From positions 1 to 12,543 of the forward strand of contig USDK01000070.1 in NCBI GenBank assembly GCA_900553355.1: 12,543 nucleotides of DNA, given 5' to 3'. The DNA comes from an uncultured Lachnospiraceae bacterium. GTDB taxonomy: Bacteria > Bacillota > Clostridia > Lachnospirales > Lachnospiraceae. Every line of letters begins with the position of its first letter. Within the stretch, counting starts at the first letter, position 1. The notes under the pieces were generated by a model, which was given only the letters and a program-made list of their open reading frames with translations, did not search any database and was not told the origin of the DNA. Position numbers and translations under genes: made by a program. Positions 12,488 through 12,543 of this stretch are shown here, in pieces.

Positions 12488-12543
12488 GGGGTGTCCCAAA
12501 ACTATGAATTTTTAGATTTATAAGAAAGGGACATCCCTTTCTT
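12488..12543 (+). terminator. Composite hairpin / palindrome at the right edge
   Basis: GGGGTGTCCC (12488-12497) pairs with GGGACATCCC (12528-12537), one G-U. Inside, TATGAAT pairs with ATTTATA (7 bp, one G-U) around TTTTAG. TTTCTT follows. Both wobbles pair only in + strand RNA, which suits a terminator for the 53-aa gene. The last 22 bases also form a near-perfect palindrome, arms AAGAAAGGGA and TCCCTTTCTT around CA, ending exactly at the window edge. It may instead be part of a repeat or mobile-element end. Confidence 0.5.

Noticed and set aside
1..12543. CRISPR array, tRNA, rRNA, prophage or complete transposon
   Set aside because: No regularly spaced direct repeats, no cloverleaf-like gene, and no integrase or transposase coding sequence was seen on either strand.

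Overview
The window looks like a piece of a Gram-positive Clostridia chromosome, most likely Lachnospiraceae. The grounds are: strong AGGAGG ribosome binding sites, lipoprotein signal peptides, near-consensus sigma-A promoters, moderate GC, and gene families typical of gut anaerobes (a FeoB-associated Cys-rich protein, a CD1871A-type CXXC mini-protein, a cytidylate kinase-like protein). The species cannot be named from the sequence alone. No rRNA, tRNA, CRISPR array or complete mobile element was seen.

Layout. (1) 1-1099: the 3' part of rpoC with a damaged left edge and a frameshift near its C-terminus, then a perfect-stem terminator. (2) 1122-4195, + strand: a Cys-rich membrane mini-protein, then a perfect-consensus promoter (TTGACA-17-TATAAT) driving an M24 Xaa-Pro-type peptidase, followed by an HD-domain hydrolase and a sugar-phosphate-nucleotidyltransferase-like protein, closed by a textbook terminator. 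(3) 4214-7464, + strand: a promoter and a tight five-gene operon encoding a thioredoxin-fold lipoprotein, a 48-aa CXXC membrane protein (CD1871A-type), a multi-cluster 4Fe-4S membrane protein, an HD-domain hydrolase and an MBL-fold hydrolase. The first three look like one membrane redox module. (4) 7465-11000, - strand: read from the right, a polar amino-acid ABC importer (lipoprotein, permease, ATPase) followed without a visible terminator by a cytidylate kinase-like protein and a YfcE-type phosphodiesterase. This last gene meets the + strand MBL gene stop to stop with no gap. (5) 11001-11332: a divergent control region with a promoter for each direction, a LysR-type operator candidate between them, and a terminator-like hairpin in each leader. 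(6) 11333-12543: the LysR-type regulator, a promoter overlapping its stop codon, a 53-aa unknown protein, and a composite hairpin/palindrome at the right edge.

How it works together (inference): the LysR protein probably controls the divergent amino-acid importer, with a second layer of control by hairpins in both leaders. The thioredoxin-like/CXXC/4Fe-4S set probably carries electrons or thiol redox across the membrane. The most interesting parts are the redox operon with its two attached metal-dependent hydrolases, and the symmetrical leader-hairpin architecture of the LysR/ABC intergenic region. The two rpoC anomalies look more like sequence or assembly error than biology.
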